Origin: JBCBSK01 sp965250105
Lineage (GTDB): Bacteria; Pseudomonadota; Alphaproteobacteria; Rhizobiales; Tepidamorphaceae
Length of the DNA stretch: 64,000 nucleotides
NCBI GenBank assembly: GCA_965250105.1
Contig: OZ252290.1
Coordinates: forward strand, 1,054,001-1,118,000
Direction: 5' to 3'
This document shows positions 33,405-42,043 of the stretch, in pieces. Each line of letters starts with the position of its first letter. Within the stretch, counting starts at the first letter, position 1. The notes beneath the pieces were generated by a model. That model had not been told where the DNA came from. It was given only the letters and a program-made list of their open reading frames with translations, and did not search any database. The position numbers and the translations under genes were made by a program.

Positions 33405-33729
33405 CGGATGTCTCCCTTGCTGATCGAGCCCCGCCGGCGATCGGCACAGGCTGCGGCGACCCGGTCTTCGGCTCTTATTGCCCCTCGAAATCGGCCCGCT
33501 GGATGGCGGGCCAAATGCGCTTGCATCGCTTTTTGTTCCAACCACTATGTCGACAAATGTTTGTTTGGGCAATATCTTCTTGTATGCAAAAATTCCGCGT
33601 GGCGTGCTAACAGGCAACGCCTATTCCGATAGTTTTCCCAGAAAACAAGGGTTTTTCTCATCGAGAATTGCCCGATCTGCCGACAGAATGAGCAAATCCG
33701 GGTCAATTCGACTCTTTTTTGTATGCGAA
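33405..33729. promoter_or_regulatory. Divergent promoter region of the catabolic island
   Basis: No gene in these 325 bases; locally A/T-rich. It holds TTGTATGCAAAAA (33580-33592) and TTGTATGCGAAA (33719-33730), the second touching the PrpD start codon. Both resemble the GntR palindrome TTCTGCATGCAGAA at 41462 in the core TATGCA/GCATGCA and outer AA. They are candidate operators through which the GntR protein at 40748 controls both divergent operons. Confidence 0.45.
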
Positions 33730-35109
33730 ATGAGCAAAAGCAGCGATCTCCCTGAAGCCGATTTCCTCACGCTATGCCGCCGCCCCGTGGCCGTGGATGT
33801 GCTGTCGCGCGCCCGGTTCACCTTGCTCGACTGGCTGGGATGCATCATCGCGGCGCGCCATGCCGACGTGGCGCGCGCGATGGGCCGGGCATGCCGCTGT
33901 CGCGAGGATGATGTGCTGCGCGCCGGCCTCGCCTCCCCGGATATCGACGCGCAGCAGGCCGCCCTGCTGCTCGGCACGCTCGGCAATGTGCTGGAAATGG
34001 ACGACCTGCATCGCGCCTCGATCCTGCATCCGGGCGATGCGGTGGGGGCCGCGACGCTCGCGGTCGGGCTCAGGCGGGACGTCAGCGGCGCGGCGCTGCT
34101 GGCCGCGCTGGTTCGGGGCTATGAAGCCGCCATCCGCATTGGGCGGGTCGCGGCCTCGGGCGGCTACACGACATTCTACAATTCCGGCACCTGCGGTGTC
34201 TTCGGCGCCGCCGTGGCCGCCGCCGACCTGACGACACCAGCCGAGCCCGTCATGGCCGACGCGCTCGGCCAGGCGGGAATGATGGCGGCCGGGATCTGGC
34301 AGTGCCGCCTCGAGCCGACCTTTTCCAAGCAGCTCGCCACGGCACATGCCGCGCGCGCGGGCGTCTTCGCCGCCGACCTCGCCGCGACCGGATTTCCCGG
34401 CGCGCGGGCCATTCTGACCGGGCCGATGGGCTTCTTCGCGAGCTTCTATCCGGGCGGTGACCGGACACACCTCACGGCACCCGGTGACTGGGCGCTTCTG
34501 GAGATGAGTTTCAAGCCCTTCGCGGCCTGCCGGCATGTCCATCCGGCGATCTCCGCCGCGCTGGATCTGGGCGGCGCCGGCCTGTCGGGTCCGCCGGAAC
34601 GGGTCGACATCCATACTTATCGCGCCGCCATCGATTTCTGCGACGCGCCAGCGCCGACCACGCCGGACGAGGCACGGTTCAGCCTGCAGCACGCCGTCGC
34701 CGTCGCCCTGATCAAGGGCGCGCCGGCGATCGCGGATTTCGCGCCCGACGCCCTGAACGCGCCCGACATCGCGGCCTTGCGCACGCGGATCCGGTTGCGG
34801 GTCGATCCCGATCTCGACGCGGCCTTTCCCCGGAGCTATGGCGCGCGGCTGTGTCTGACCGATGGCGACGGCAGCGAGCGCGAAACCGTCTGCCCCGCCG
34901 CCTGGGGAGATCCGGAAAACCCGATGTCGGAGACCGAGCTGATCGACAAATTCCACGCCAATGCGGCTCACGGCCGACTGACGCCCGCCCAAGCCGCCGC
35001 CATCGTACAGGCCGTGATGGCCCTGCCCGAAGCAGCCGATCTGTCGGCACTGAAAACCGCTTTCACCGCAGCCTTCGCCCCCGACCTGGAGGAGACCCGA
35101 TGCCCCTGA
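33730..35109 (+). CDS. MmgE/PrpD family protein (second copy)
   Basis: 459 residues, the usual family length. Typical parts are RARFTLLDWLGCIIAARHADV, NVLEMDDLHRASILHPGDAVG and FKPFAACRHVHPAISAALDL. The ATG at 33730 follows an A/T-rich promoter and is where homology starts; earlier in-frame starts lie in promoter DNA. First gene of a six-gene plus-strand operon. Family members act as dehydratases or decarboxylases on tricarboxylic acids; the substrate here is unknown. Confidence 0.87.
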   Translation: MSKSSDLPEADFLTLCRRPVAVDVLSRARFTLLDWLGCIIAARHADVARAMGRACRCREDDVLRAGLASPDIDAQQAALLLGTLGNVLEMDDLHRASILHPGDAVGAATLAVGLRRDVSGAALLAALVRGYEAAIRIGRVAASGGYTTFYNSGTCGVFGAAVAAADLTTPAEPVMADALGQAGMMAAGIWQCRLEPTFSKQLATAHAARAGVFAADLAATGFPGARAILTGPMGFFASFYPGGDRTHLTAPGDWALLEMSFKPFAACRHVHPAISAALDLGGAGLSGPPERVDIHTYRAAIDFCDAPAPTTPDEARFSLQHAVAVALIKGAPAIADFAPDALNAPDIAALRTRIRLRVDPDLDAAFPRSYGARLCLTDGDGSERETVCPAAWGDPENPMSETELIDKFHANAAHGRLTPAQAAAIVQAVMALPEAADLSALKTAFTAAFAPDLEETRCP

Positions 35110-35489
35110 AGCACGCCGTGCCATTTCACGAACTCGACACCGACACCGGCTGGGAACCCGTCCCCGGCGGCGCGCCGGGTGTCGAACAGAAGATGCTGTC
35201 GGGCGCGCTTGACGAGGACGCCAAGCGTGGCGTGCGGACCCGGCTCATTCGCTTCCAGCCGGGCACCATCGCGCCGAACGTGTTCCTGCACGACTATTGG
35301 GAAGAGGTCTATCTGATCTCCGGCAACCTGGTGAATGGCTGCGATGCCGAGGGCATGGGCGGCACCGAATTCGCCGCGCCCGCCTATGCCTGCCGCCCGC
35401 CCGGTACCGAGCACGGGCCGTTCACATCGGCGGGCGGCTGCGTGTTCTTCGAGATCCAATACTATGTCGGAGACGAGCATGGATCTTGA
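35100..35489 (+). CDS. Cupin-fold protein
   Basis: 129 residues forming one small beta-barrel. RTRLIRFQPGTIAPNVFLHD with the following YWEEVYLISGNL is cupin motif 1 (H and E metal ligands, with the spacing slightly altered), and AYACRPPGTEHGPFTSAGGC with FFEIQYY is motif 2. It overlaps the PrpD end by 10 bases and the SDR start by 11, so it is cotranslated. Possible roles are a metal-dependent isomerase, decarboxylase or small-molecule oxygenase; none can be chosen. Confidence 0.82.
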   Translation: MPLKHAVPFHELDTDTGWEPVPGGAPGVEQKMLSGALDEDAKRGVRTRLIRFQPGTIAPNVFLHDYWEEVYLISGNLVNGCDAEGMGGTEFAAPAYACRPPGTEHGPFTSAGGCVFFEIQYYVGDEHGS

Positions 35490-36252
35490 TCTGCGCGGCC
35501 GAACCGCGCTGATCACCGGCGGTTCCAAGGGGATCGGCCGAGCCATCGCCGCCGCGCTGATCGCGGAAGGGGCCGCCGTGACGCTGACGGCGCGCGACAA
35601 AGCGCAATTGGAGGCCGCGCGCGATGCACTGGGGCCTGATGGGGTGACCGTTCTGCCGGCCGATCTGTCGAGCGATGCCGGGCGCCTTGAACTGCTCGAA
35701 GCGGTCGGCACGCCGGATATCCTCGTCAACAATGCGGGCGCGATCCGCGCCGGGCGCCTCGGTGACATGACGATGGACGACATGCGCGGCGATTGGGAGC
35801 TGAAGGTCTTCGGCTACATCCATCTGTGCCAGCAGGTACTGCCCGGCATGGCGGCGCGCGGCTCGGGCACGATCCTCAACATCATCGGCATGGCCGGACG
35901 GGCGAACCGCGCGGCCTATATCTCCGGCTCGGCGGCGAATGCCGCGCTGATCGCCTTTACGCAGGCGCTCGGGGCCGAGGCCCAGGAGGACGGGGTGCGT
36001 ATCTTCGGCATCAACCCCTCGCCCACGCTGACCGACCGCATGACGCGGTTCATGAAGAACAAGGCGCTCGACGCATTGGGCGATGAAGCGCGCTGGCGCG
36101 AGATGGTCGATCCGGCACGCTTTGCCTATGGCCGCCCGGCGCTGCCCGAAGAGGTGGCCAGTCTGGCGGTGATGCTGGTCTCGCCCAAGGCGGCCTATCT
36201 CAACGGCACGGTGATCGACCTCGACGGCGGCGGTCAATGGAGGGAGCAATGA
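35479..36252 (+). CDS. SDR-family protein with altered catalytic site
   Basis: 257 residues. The NAD(P)-binding motif TGGSKGIG is at 13-20 and NNAG at 84-87. The active-site pattern is Y147-ISG-S151, so the usual YxxxK lysine is replaced by serine, and the catalytic Ser region reads NIIG (134-137), also without serine. Both changes are shared by a recognisable SDR subgroup (N-I-I-G ... Y-I-x-G-S-A), so this is probably not decay. The ATG at 35479 has GGAG six bases upstream. Confidence 0.85.
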   Translation: MDLDLRGRTALITGGSKGIGRAIAAALIAEGAAVTLTARDKAQLEAARDALGPDGVTVLPADLSSDAGRLELLEAVGTPDILVNNAGAIRAGRLGDMTMDDMRGDWELKVFGYIHLCQQVLPGMAARGSGTILNIIGMAGRANRAAYISGSAANAALIAFTQALGAEAQEDGVRIFGINPSPTLTDRMTRFMKNKALDALGDEARWREMVDPARFAYGRPALPEEVASLAVMLVSPKAAYLNGTVIDLDGGGQWREQ

Positions 36253-37055
36253 CGGACATTCAAGAGCATGCCGGCGGACGGTTGCTGCTGGCGCGCGAGG
36301 GCGGCGTCGCGGCGCTGACGTTCAACTGTCCCGAAAAGCTGAACGCGATGAACATGGCCATGTGGCAGGAACTGGCTGAGATCTGCGAGGGCCTGGCCAA
36401 GGACGACGGTCTGCGCGTGATGACGCTGACCGGGGCCGGCGACAGGGCCTTCGTCGCGGGCGCCGACATCTCGGAATTCGGCGAAACCCGCAGGGATGCG
36501 GCCAGCTCGACCGCCTATAACGACGCCGTCGCCCGCGCCGAGGACGCGCTTGAGGCGATGCCGGTCCCGACCCTTGCCCTGATCCGGGGCTATTGTGTCG
36601 GCGGCGGGCTGGCGCTCGCCATGCGCTGCGACCTGCGGCTTGCGCGCGAGGATGCCCGTTTCGCGATCACCCCGGCGAAGCTCGGACTGGGCTATGACTT
36701 CGACGGCGTGGCCTCGCTGCATGCGAGGCTGGGACATGCCGTCGCCGCCGATCTCCTGTTTTCGGGGCGCAAGGTCGCGGCGGAGGAAGGGCTGGCCAAG
36801 GGGTTGTGCGACCATGTCTACCCGACGGCCAGCTTCGACGCGGACTGCGCCGCCTATGTCGATACGCTGGCCAAGAACGCGCCCTTGACCATCCGCGCGA
36901 CCAAGGCGGCACTGACCGAGATGGCCAAGCCGGACGGCATGCGCGACCGGCACGCGGTCGAGGCGCTGGTTAGCGCCTGCTTCGACAGCGCCGACTATGC
37001 CGAGGGCCAGCGCGCCTTCGCCGAAAAACGCGCGCCGGTCTTCAAGGGATGCTGA
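36249..37055 (+). CDS. Enoyl-CoA hydratase/isomerase family protein
   Basis: 268 residues, crotonase fold. The oxyanion-hole segments are FVAGADISEFG and CVGGGLALAMRCDL. At the usual first glutamate place (PE-I in hydratases) it reads TPAKLGLGYDFDG, so the reaction may not be a simple hydration. Its ATG overlaps the SDR stop (ATGA) and its end overlaps the MaoC gene by 7 bases. It belongs with the acyl-CoA dehydrogenase of the divergent operon in a beta-oxidation-like route. Confidence 0.88.
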   Translation: MTDIQEHAGGRLLLAREGGVAALTFNCPEKLNAMNMAMWQELAEICEGLAKDDGLRVMTLTGAGDRAFVAGADISEFGETRRDAASSTAYNDAVARAEDALEAMPVPTLALIRGYCVGGGLALAMRCDLRLAREDARFAITPAKLGLGYDFDGVASLHARLGHAVAADLLFSGRKVAAEEGLAKGLCDHVYPTASFDADCAAYVDTLAKNAPLTIRATKAALTEMAKPDGMRDRHAVEALVSACFDSADYAEGQRAFAEKRAPVFKGC

Positions 37056-37897
37056 GCGTGACCGGCATCTCGACGGACGCCGTGGGGCGCAGCGAACGGG
37101 TCACGGACACGCTGGACCTGCGCCAGGCCCGGCTCATGCAGCTAACCCTTGACCGCGAGGCGACGGTCGCGCCCGGCGATCCGCTGCCGCCCTTCTGGCA
37201 CTATCTCTATTTCAACCCGCAGATCCGCGCCTCCGATCTAGGCCCCGACGGGCATGAACGGCTGGGCCGCTTCATTCCCGACTTCGGCTTACCACGCCGG
37301 ATGTGGGCCGGAGGGCGCGTCGCGATCGACGCGCCGCTGCGCTTGGGCGAAACGGTCGAGAAAACCTCGACCATTCGGGCCATCGAGGAAAAGAACGGGC
37401 GATCGGGACAGCTTTGCTTCGTCACCGTGGATCATGATTTTACGGTGGCCGGCGTTCACCGCATGCGTGAAACGCAGAACATCGTCTACCGCGCCGCGCC
37501 TGCCGCAGGTGTCGCGCCGCCACCCGGAAAGCCCGCGCCGGACGACGCGATGTTCATGCGGGAGGTCACCCCCGATCCGGTCCTGCTGTTCCGCTATTCC
37601 GCGCTGATCTTCTACGGCCACCGCATCCATTACGACGCCGACTATGCCCGCGAGACCGAAGGCTATCCGGGCCTTGTGGTGCATGGCCCGCTGGTGGCGA
37701 CATTGCTGATCGATCTTGGTCTCGAAAGGCTGGGCGCGCGGCGGCTCGCGGCGTTCGACATTCGCGCCATGGCGCCGCTCTTCGTCACCGACCCGTTCTC
37801 GCTGCAAGGCCGGGATACCGACAACGGCGTCTTTCTCTGGGCGCGTCGGCCCGACGGAACCGTCGCCATGACGGTCTCGCTCGACGCCGCCCGATGA
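37049..37897 (+). CDS. MaoC-like acyl-CoA hydratase (mesaconyl-C4-CoA hydratase/HTD2 type)
   Basis: 282 residues, a double hotdog protein. Seen features are the N-terminal FWHYLYFNPQIRASDLGPDG and MWAGGRVAIDAPLRLGE, and the C-terminal catalytic segment FYGHRIHYDADYARETEGYP followed by GLVVHGPL, where the Asp/His pair of R-hydratases is expected. Proteins of this layout hydrate mesaconyl-C4-CoA or act as eukaryotic-type HTD2 dehydratases. The exact substrate is unknown. Confidence 0.87.
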   Translation: MLSVTGISTDAVGRSERVTDTLDLRQARLMQLTLDREATVAPGDPLPPFWHYLYFNPQIRASDLGPDGHERLGRFIPDFGLPRRMWAGGRVAIDAPLRLGETVEKTSTIRAIEEKNGRSGQLCFVTVDHDFTVAGVHRMRETQNIVYRAAPAAGVAPPPGKPAPDDAMFMREVTPDPVLLFRYSALIFYGHRIHYDADYARETEGYPGLVVHGPLVATLLIDLGLERLGARRLAAFDIRAMAPLFVTDPFSLQGRDTDNGVFLWARRPDGTVAMTVSLDAAR

Positions 37898-37916
37898 TGT
37901 TTCAGGATGTGATCCG

Positions 37917-39458
37917 ATGACCAATCCCCTTTATGACACGCTTCTCGGCCGCCATGCCGACAGCGGCGCACCGCTCCTGCATCTCCCGGACGGCGCGACG
38001 CTGAGCTATGCCGAGATGGCCGGCCGGGTCGCGCGCATCTCAGGTTATCTGCGCGCGGCGGGACTGACCAAAGGCGACCGGCTGGCGATGCAGTGTGCCA
38101 AATCGCCAGAGGCGCTGGCGCTCTATCTCGCCTGTCTCCATTGCGGTGTGATCTTCGTGCCGCTCAACACCGCCTACACGCCGGACGAGATCGCCTATTT
38201 CGTCGGGGATGCGACGCCGAGGATCCTGGTGACGGACCCGGCCTCGGTCGACGCCTTGGCGCCCGTGGCCCAAAAAGCCGGCACCAGGCTGCTGAGCCTC
38301 GACGCGGAGGAACGCGGCAGTTTCCGCGACGCGGTCGCCGGCGCGCAGCCCGCGCACGCGCCGGTGGCTTGCGGCCCCGACGACCTCGCCTGCCTGCTCT
38401 ACACGTCGGGCACGACGGGGCGTTCCAAGGGCGCGATGCTCACGCAAGACAACCTGTTGTCCAATGCACGAACGCTGACCTCTTCCTGGGCCTTCAGCGG
38501 GGATGACGTTCTGCTCCATGCCTTGCCGATCTTTCACGCCCACGGGCTGTTCGTCGCCTGCAATGTTGTGATGACCGCGGGCGGGTCGATGATCTGGCTG
38601 CCGGGCTTCACCGTCGACGGCGTTCTCGACGCGCTACCACGCGCGACCGCCATGATGGGCGTGCCGACCTTCTATACCCGACTTCTGGGGGACGCGCGCT
38701 TCACCCGGGACCTGACCGCGCATATGCGGCTGTTCACATCCGGCAGCGCGCCGCTTCTGGCCGAAACCCATGCCCGCTTCAGCGAGCGGACCGGGCTCGC
38801 CATCCTGGAACGCTACGGCATGACCGAAACCGGCATGAACACGACCAACCCCTATCACGGGGAACGGCGCGCCGGCACCGTCGGCTTCCCCCTCGACGGC
38901 GTGACATTGCGGGTCACGGACGAGGAGGGCCGCGAAGTGCCGCATGGCCAGACCGGCATGATCGAGGTGCGGGGGCCGAATGTCTGCAAGGGCTATTGGC
39001 GAATGCCTGAAAAGACCGCCGAAGAGCTGCGCGAGGACGGCTTCTTCATCACCGGCGATCTCGGCCGGATCGACGTAGACGGCTATGTGACCATCGTCGG
39101 ACGCAAGAAGGATCTGATCATCTCGGGCGGCTACAACATCTACCCCAAGGAGGTGGAGCAGTTGCTGGACGACCAGCCCGGCATCCGCGAAAGCGCGGTG
39201 ATCGGTCTGCCCCATTCCGACTTTGGCGAAGGCGTGGTGGCGGTTCTGGCCGCCGAGGCCGGCACGGCGCCCGATCTGGCCGCGATCAAGGAGACGGTCG
39301 CGGCGAAGCTGGCCAATTTCAAGCGGCCGAAGGAATATGTCGTGGTCGATGCCTTGCCCCGCAACACGATGGGGAAGGTGCAGAAGAATGTGCTGCGCGC
39401 CGACTACGCGGCGCTGTTCCAGACGGCGGACTGCCCGGCACAGCCGGCAGGCGGCTGA
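37917..39458 (+). CDS. matB: Malonyl-CoA synthetase-like acyl-CoA ligase
   Basis: 513 residues, complete adenylate-forming enzyme. The ATP loop YTSGTTGRSKGAML is at about 162-175, the adenine motif is ERYGMTETGMN, and FITGDLGRIDVDGYVTIVGR with KDLIISGGYNIYPKEVE forms the hinge and C-domain; the catalytic Lys lies in NTMGKVQKN. The segment ALPIFHAHGLFVACNV is typical of MatB, which activates malonate or methylmalonate. A related dicarboxylate is possible. Last gene of the PrpD-led operon; it converges on the amidase gene with only 7 bases between. Confidence 0.85.
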   Translation: MTNPLYDTLLGRHADSGAPLLHLPDGATLSYAEMAGRVARISGYLRAAGLTKGDRLAMQCAKSPEALALYLACLHCGVIFVPLNTAYTPDEIAYFVGDATPRILVTDPASVDALAPVAQKAGTRLLSLDAEERGSFRDAVAGAQPAHAPVACGPDDLACLLYTSGTTGRSKGAMLTQDNLLSNARTLTSSWAFSGDDVLLHALPIFHAHGLFVACNVVMTAGGSMIWLPGFTVDGVLDALPRATAMMGVPTFYTRLLGDARFTRDLTAHMRLFTSGSAPLLAETHARFSERTGLAILERYGMTETGMNTTNPYHGERRAGTVGFPLDGVTLRVTDEEGREVPHGQTGMIEVRGPNVCKGYWRMPEKTAEELREDGFFITGDLGRIDVDGYVTIVGRKKDLIISGGYNIYPKEVEQLLDDQPGIRESAVIGLPHSDFGEGVVAVLAAEAGTAPDLAAIKETVAAKLANFKRPKEYVVVDALPRNTMGKVQKNVLRADYAALFQTADCPAQPAGG

Positions 39459-39465
39459 TCCGCGA

Positions 39466-40623
39466 TCAGATCCGTTCGGCCAGCGCCAGAAGCGCGCGTT
39501 CCGATCCCGGCGGGCCGACAAGCTGGATCGAGATCGGCGGTGTCGCGTCCTTTACCGGGATCGCGAGCGCCGGCAGCCCGGCGATGTTGGCGATGGCGGT
39601 GAAATCCGCCTGCCCCACCGGGGGCCGCGTGCCATGTTCGAAGGCGGCGGCCGCCACGGTTGGCAAAAGCAGCACGTTATCCTGTCCGAGCGCGTCGATC
39701 AGGGTGTGTCGTGCCGCGCCAAGACGGTCGCGGACGCCCTGTATCCGCTCGGTCGCCAAGCCGCGGCCATAGGCGATCATCTTTCGCAGGCTCTCGCTCA
39801 GCCCGGTTTCAAGGGCGAAGCTGTCCACCGCCTCGACCTCGGTCAGAAGGAAGGCGTCGCTCCGCGAGGCCGGCAGGTCGAGCGCCGACATCGGGCCCGG
39901 CGGTCCGAGCAGGCGCCGCAGCCGGCCCGATGCGGCATCGACGGCATCGCGGATCTCGGGCGCGCAGTGTCCCCAGACCCGGCTGTCGGGTACGCGCCAG
40001 CCTGTGATGCCCGAATGCCCGTCCCCCGGAGCAACGACATCGAGCACCTGGCCGATCAGGGCTGGCGTCGACGCCAGCACGCCCAGCGCATCCAGGCTGG
40101 GAGCAAGCGGCATGATCCCAGCCATGTCCACCGCGCCCGCGCCGAGTTTCAGGCCATGAACGCCGCAATAGGCAGCCGGAATGCGCACCGACCCCATGGT
40201 GTCGGTGCCGAGCGCGGCATCGACCGCGCCGGCGGCGACGGCGGCGGCCGATCCGCCGGACGACCCGCCGGCGCTGTGGCCCGGATGAGCCGGGTTATCG
40301 CAGCGACCGAAATGCGGATTGTCGGCCGCGGCCCCGAGCGCGCCTTCATCCATCACGAGACGGCTGAGCAGCACGGCCCCGGCCGACCGCAGCGCCGCGA
40401 CAACCGGCGCGTCCGCCGGCGCGGTCCTGTCCGCCCGGCTGCCGATACCGGCGGTCCAGGCCTGCCGCGCGACGGAGATGTTGGCTTTGACCCCGATGAT
40501 CGTGTCGGACAGCGGTCCCGCCACCGCCGGCCAGGCGCGGTCCCGTGGCGCGGAGGCGTGGAAGTCCTCGCAGAAATGCCACGCCGCATCGAGCCGGGCA
40601 ATTCGGTCAAAGCGGTCGTTCAT
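39466..40623 (-). CDS. Amidase (amidase signature family)
   Basis: 385 residues from the ATG at 40623. The Ser-cisSer-Lys triad is visible: K46 in IGVKANIS, the GHSAGGSSGGSAAAV core at 116-130 with the cis-serine at about 121-122, and nucleophile S145 in TMGSVRIPA. It hydrolyses a C-N amide bond, in the cytoplasm as no signal is present. It could release an acid from an amide imported by the nearby ABC system (inference). GntR lies upstream on the same strand. Confidence 0.9.
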   Translation of the reverse strand: MNDRFDRIARLDAAWHFCEDFHASAPRDRAWPAVAGPLSDTIIGVKANISVARQAWTAGIGSRADRTAPADAPVVAALRSAGAVLLSRLVMDEGALGAAADNPHFGRCDNPAHPGHSAGGSSGGSAAAVAAGAVDAALGTDTMGSVRIPAAYCGVHGLKLGAGAVDMAGIMPLAPSLDALGVLASTPALIGQVLDVVAPGDGHSGITGWRVPDSRVWGHCAPEIRDAVDAASGRLRRLLGPPGPMSALDLPASRSDAFLLTEVEAVDSFALETGLSESLRKMIAYGRGLATERIQGVRDRLGAARHTLIDALGQDNVLLLPTVAAAAFEHGTRPPVGQADFTAIANIAGLPALAIPVKDATPPISIQLVGPPGSERALLALAERI

Positions 40624-40747
40624 CGTCCGTCTCCTACTCGCGCGATGGCCAGACGCGGATCGCCAGCTGTCGCGGAATCGACGGCATCGCCGCATCGCCA
40701 TCGCGACCTAGAACAACCTGCGCCGAGAACGGCGCAAGGCGAGTTGT

Positions 40748-41431
40748 TCAGTCCTTGGCTTGATCCGTCGTGGCGCAGCGCTCGGCCACCCGCGCAGCGC
40801 CCGCCAGCAGATGGGCCGACATGATGCTCGACGCCCATTTCGGCTGACGCGCCTCGATGGCCTGGATGATCTCCTCATGGTGGTTGAGGCTGCGCATCAG
40901 GTCCCTGTCGGAAAACATCGAATACGTCCGCACCACCATGCCGACATCCAGCGCGGTGGTCATCAGCGCGGTGAGGCGCGGCGAGCGGGCCGCGTTGACG
41001 ATGGCGCGATGAAACGCTTCGTTGGCCTCGGTCAGCCGCTGATAGGCGGCCTTGTCGCGCGGTGGCGTATCGGCCTTCATCGCGGCATGGATACGGCGCA
41101 GTTCCGCGATGTCCTCGTCGGTGGCCAAACGGGTCGCGCGCTCGACCGAATAGCACTCGACGAGGCGGCGGATCTCGTAAATCTGCTCCGCCTCGTCCTG
41201 GGGGAAATAGGCGACGCGCGTGGTGTATCCCTTCTGCCGCTCGATGAACCCTTCCAGGATGAGCCGCCCGATCGCTTCGCGAATGGGCGTGCGCGACAGG
41301 CCCAGATCATCCGACAACCGCGTCTCGGTCAAGCGCTCCCCCTCGGCCAGCTTGCCGGTCAGGATGTCGTTGCGGATGATGGTATAGGCCTGCTCGGTGG
41401 CATTCATCTTCTGCGGCGGGACACTGGTCAT
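40748..41431 (-). CDS. GntR family (FCD) regulator of the catabolic island
   Basis: About 227 residues from the ATG at 41431; a GTG at 41446 would add 5. Winged helix IIRNDILTGKLAEGERLTET, RLSDDLGLSRTPIREAIGRL is followed by the FCD domain with EANEAFHRAIVNAARSPRL and LNHHEEIIQAIEA metal-site segments. Two copies of a GCATGCA-centred palindrome lie just upstream, and similar sequences occur in the divergent promoter at 33405-33729, so it probably controls itself and the island. Confidence 0.88.
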   Translation of the reverse strand: MTSVPPQKMNATEQAYTIIRNDILTGKLAEGERLTETRLSDDLGLSRTPIREAIGRLILEGFIERQKGYTTRVAYFPQDEAEQIYEIRRLVECYSVERATRLATDEDIAELRRIHAAMKADTPPRDKAAYQRLTEANEAFHRAIVNAARSPRLTALMTTALDVGMVVRTYSMFSDRDLMRSLNHHEEIIQAIEARQPKWASSIMSAHLLAGAARVAERCATTDQAKD

Positions 41432-41461
41432 GAGCGGCTCTTTCACGGAGATTCCCGACTA

Positions 41462-41475
41462 TTCTGCATGCAGAA
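41462..41475. promoter_or_regulatory. GntR operator, perfect palindrome
   Basis: TTCTGCATGCAGAA is a perfect 14-base palindrome 31 bases upstream of the chosen GntR start. Its position and symmetry fit an autoregulatory operator. Confidence 0.65.
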
Positions 41476-41523
41476 CAAGCGCATTTCCAGAGCATCAGAA
41501 GGAATTCGAAAAAACAAGGCGCT

Positions 41524-41536
41524 TTCTGCATGCATT
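41524..41536. promoter_or_regulatory. Second GntR operator copy
   Basis: TTCTGCATGCATT repeats 11 bases of the palindrome at 41462-41475, with centres about 61 bases apart, near six helical turns. Confidence 0.55.
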
Positions 41537-42043
41537 GTCCGGTAACCCGCCCGATCCGGTCCGGATGCCCGGAGGGAGCATCGACAGGGCCGGCCGTTCG
41601 GTGCTGTCGGCTTCGTGATCGGAGAGGCGGTCCGGTGCGGCGACGGCGGATCGGCACCGTCTTGGGCGATGGTGAAGACCGGTATTGGCAACCCGTCGTG
41701 GGGGCGTCGTCGCGGTACCGGGGGCCGCGCCGGACATCGCAGCGCCCGGCTCGATCCGAACGCGATGACAGCCCCCGGCGCGGACCACGCGGGTCTCAAG
41801 GTCACGCGACACCCGCTGTTGCGATGTCTATGGAACCAGCCGTGACCGGTGCTCGCGTCTGTTGTGAGAAACGCCAAGTCAGGGAAAGATCGATCGCACC
41901 GGCGCGATCCCGGACATAGTGACGGAGCGGCGAAAAAATACTTTAAATCAATGTCTTACAGAAGAAATAGCCGTTACGTCTCGGACACTTCCGCACAGTC
42001 AGTGCTGTCCCCGGGACGAGACGCCAGGTGTCCACCATCCGGC

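Larger units (their letters stand above)
41447..42043. other. Intergenic region with GntR operators
   Basis: About 600 bases with no recognisable gene. The part next to the GntR gene holds the two palindromes listed separately. Further on is a short A/T-rich stretch (GAAAAAATACTTTAAATCAA near 41933-41952). No terminator for the cluster beyond was seen. Confidence 0.45.
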
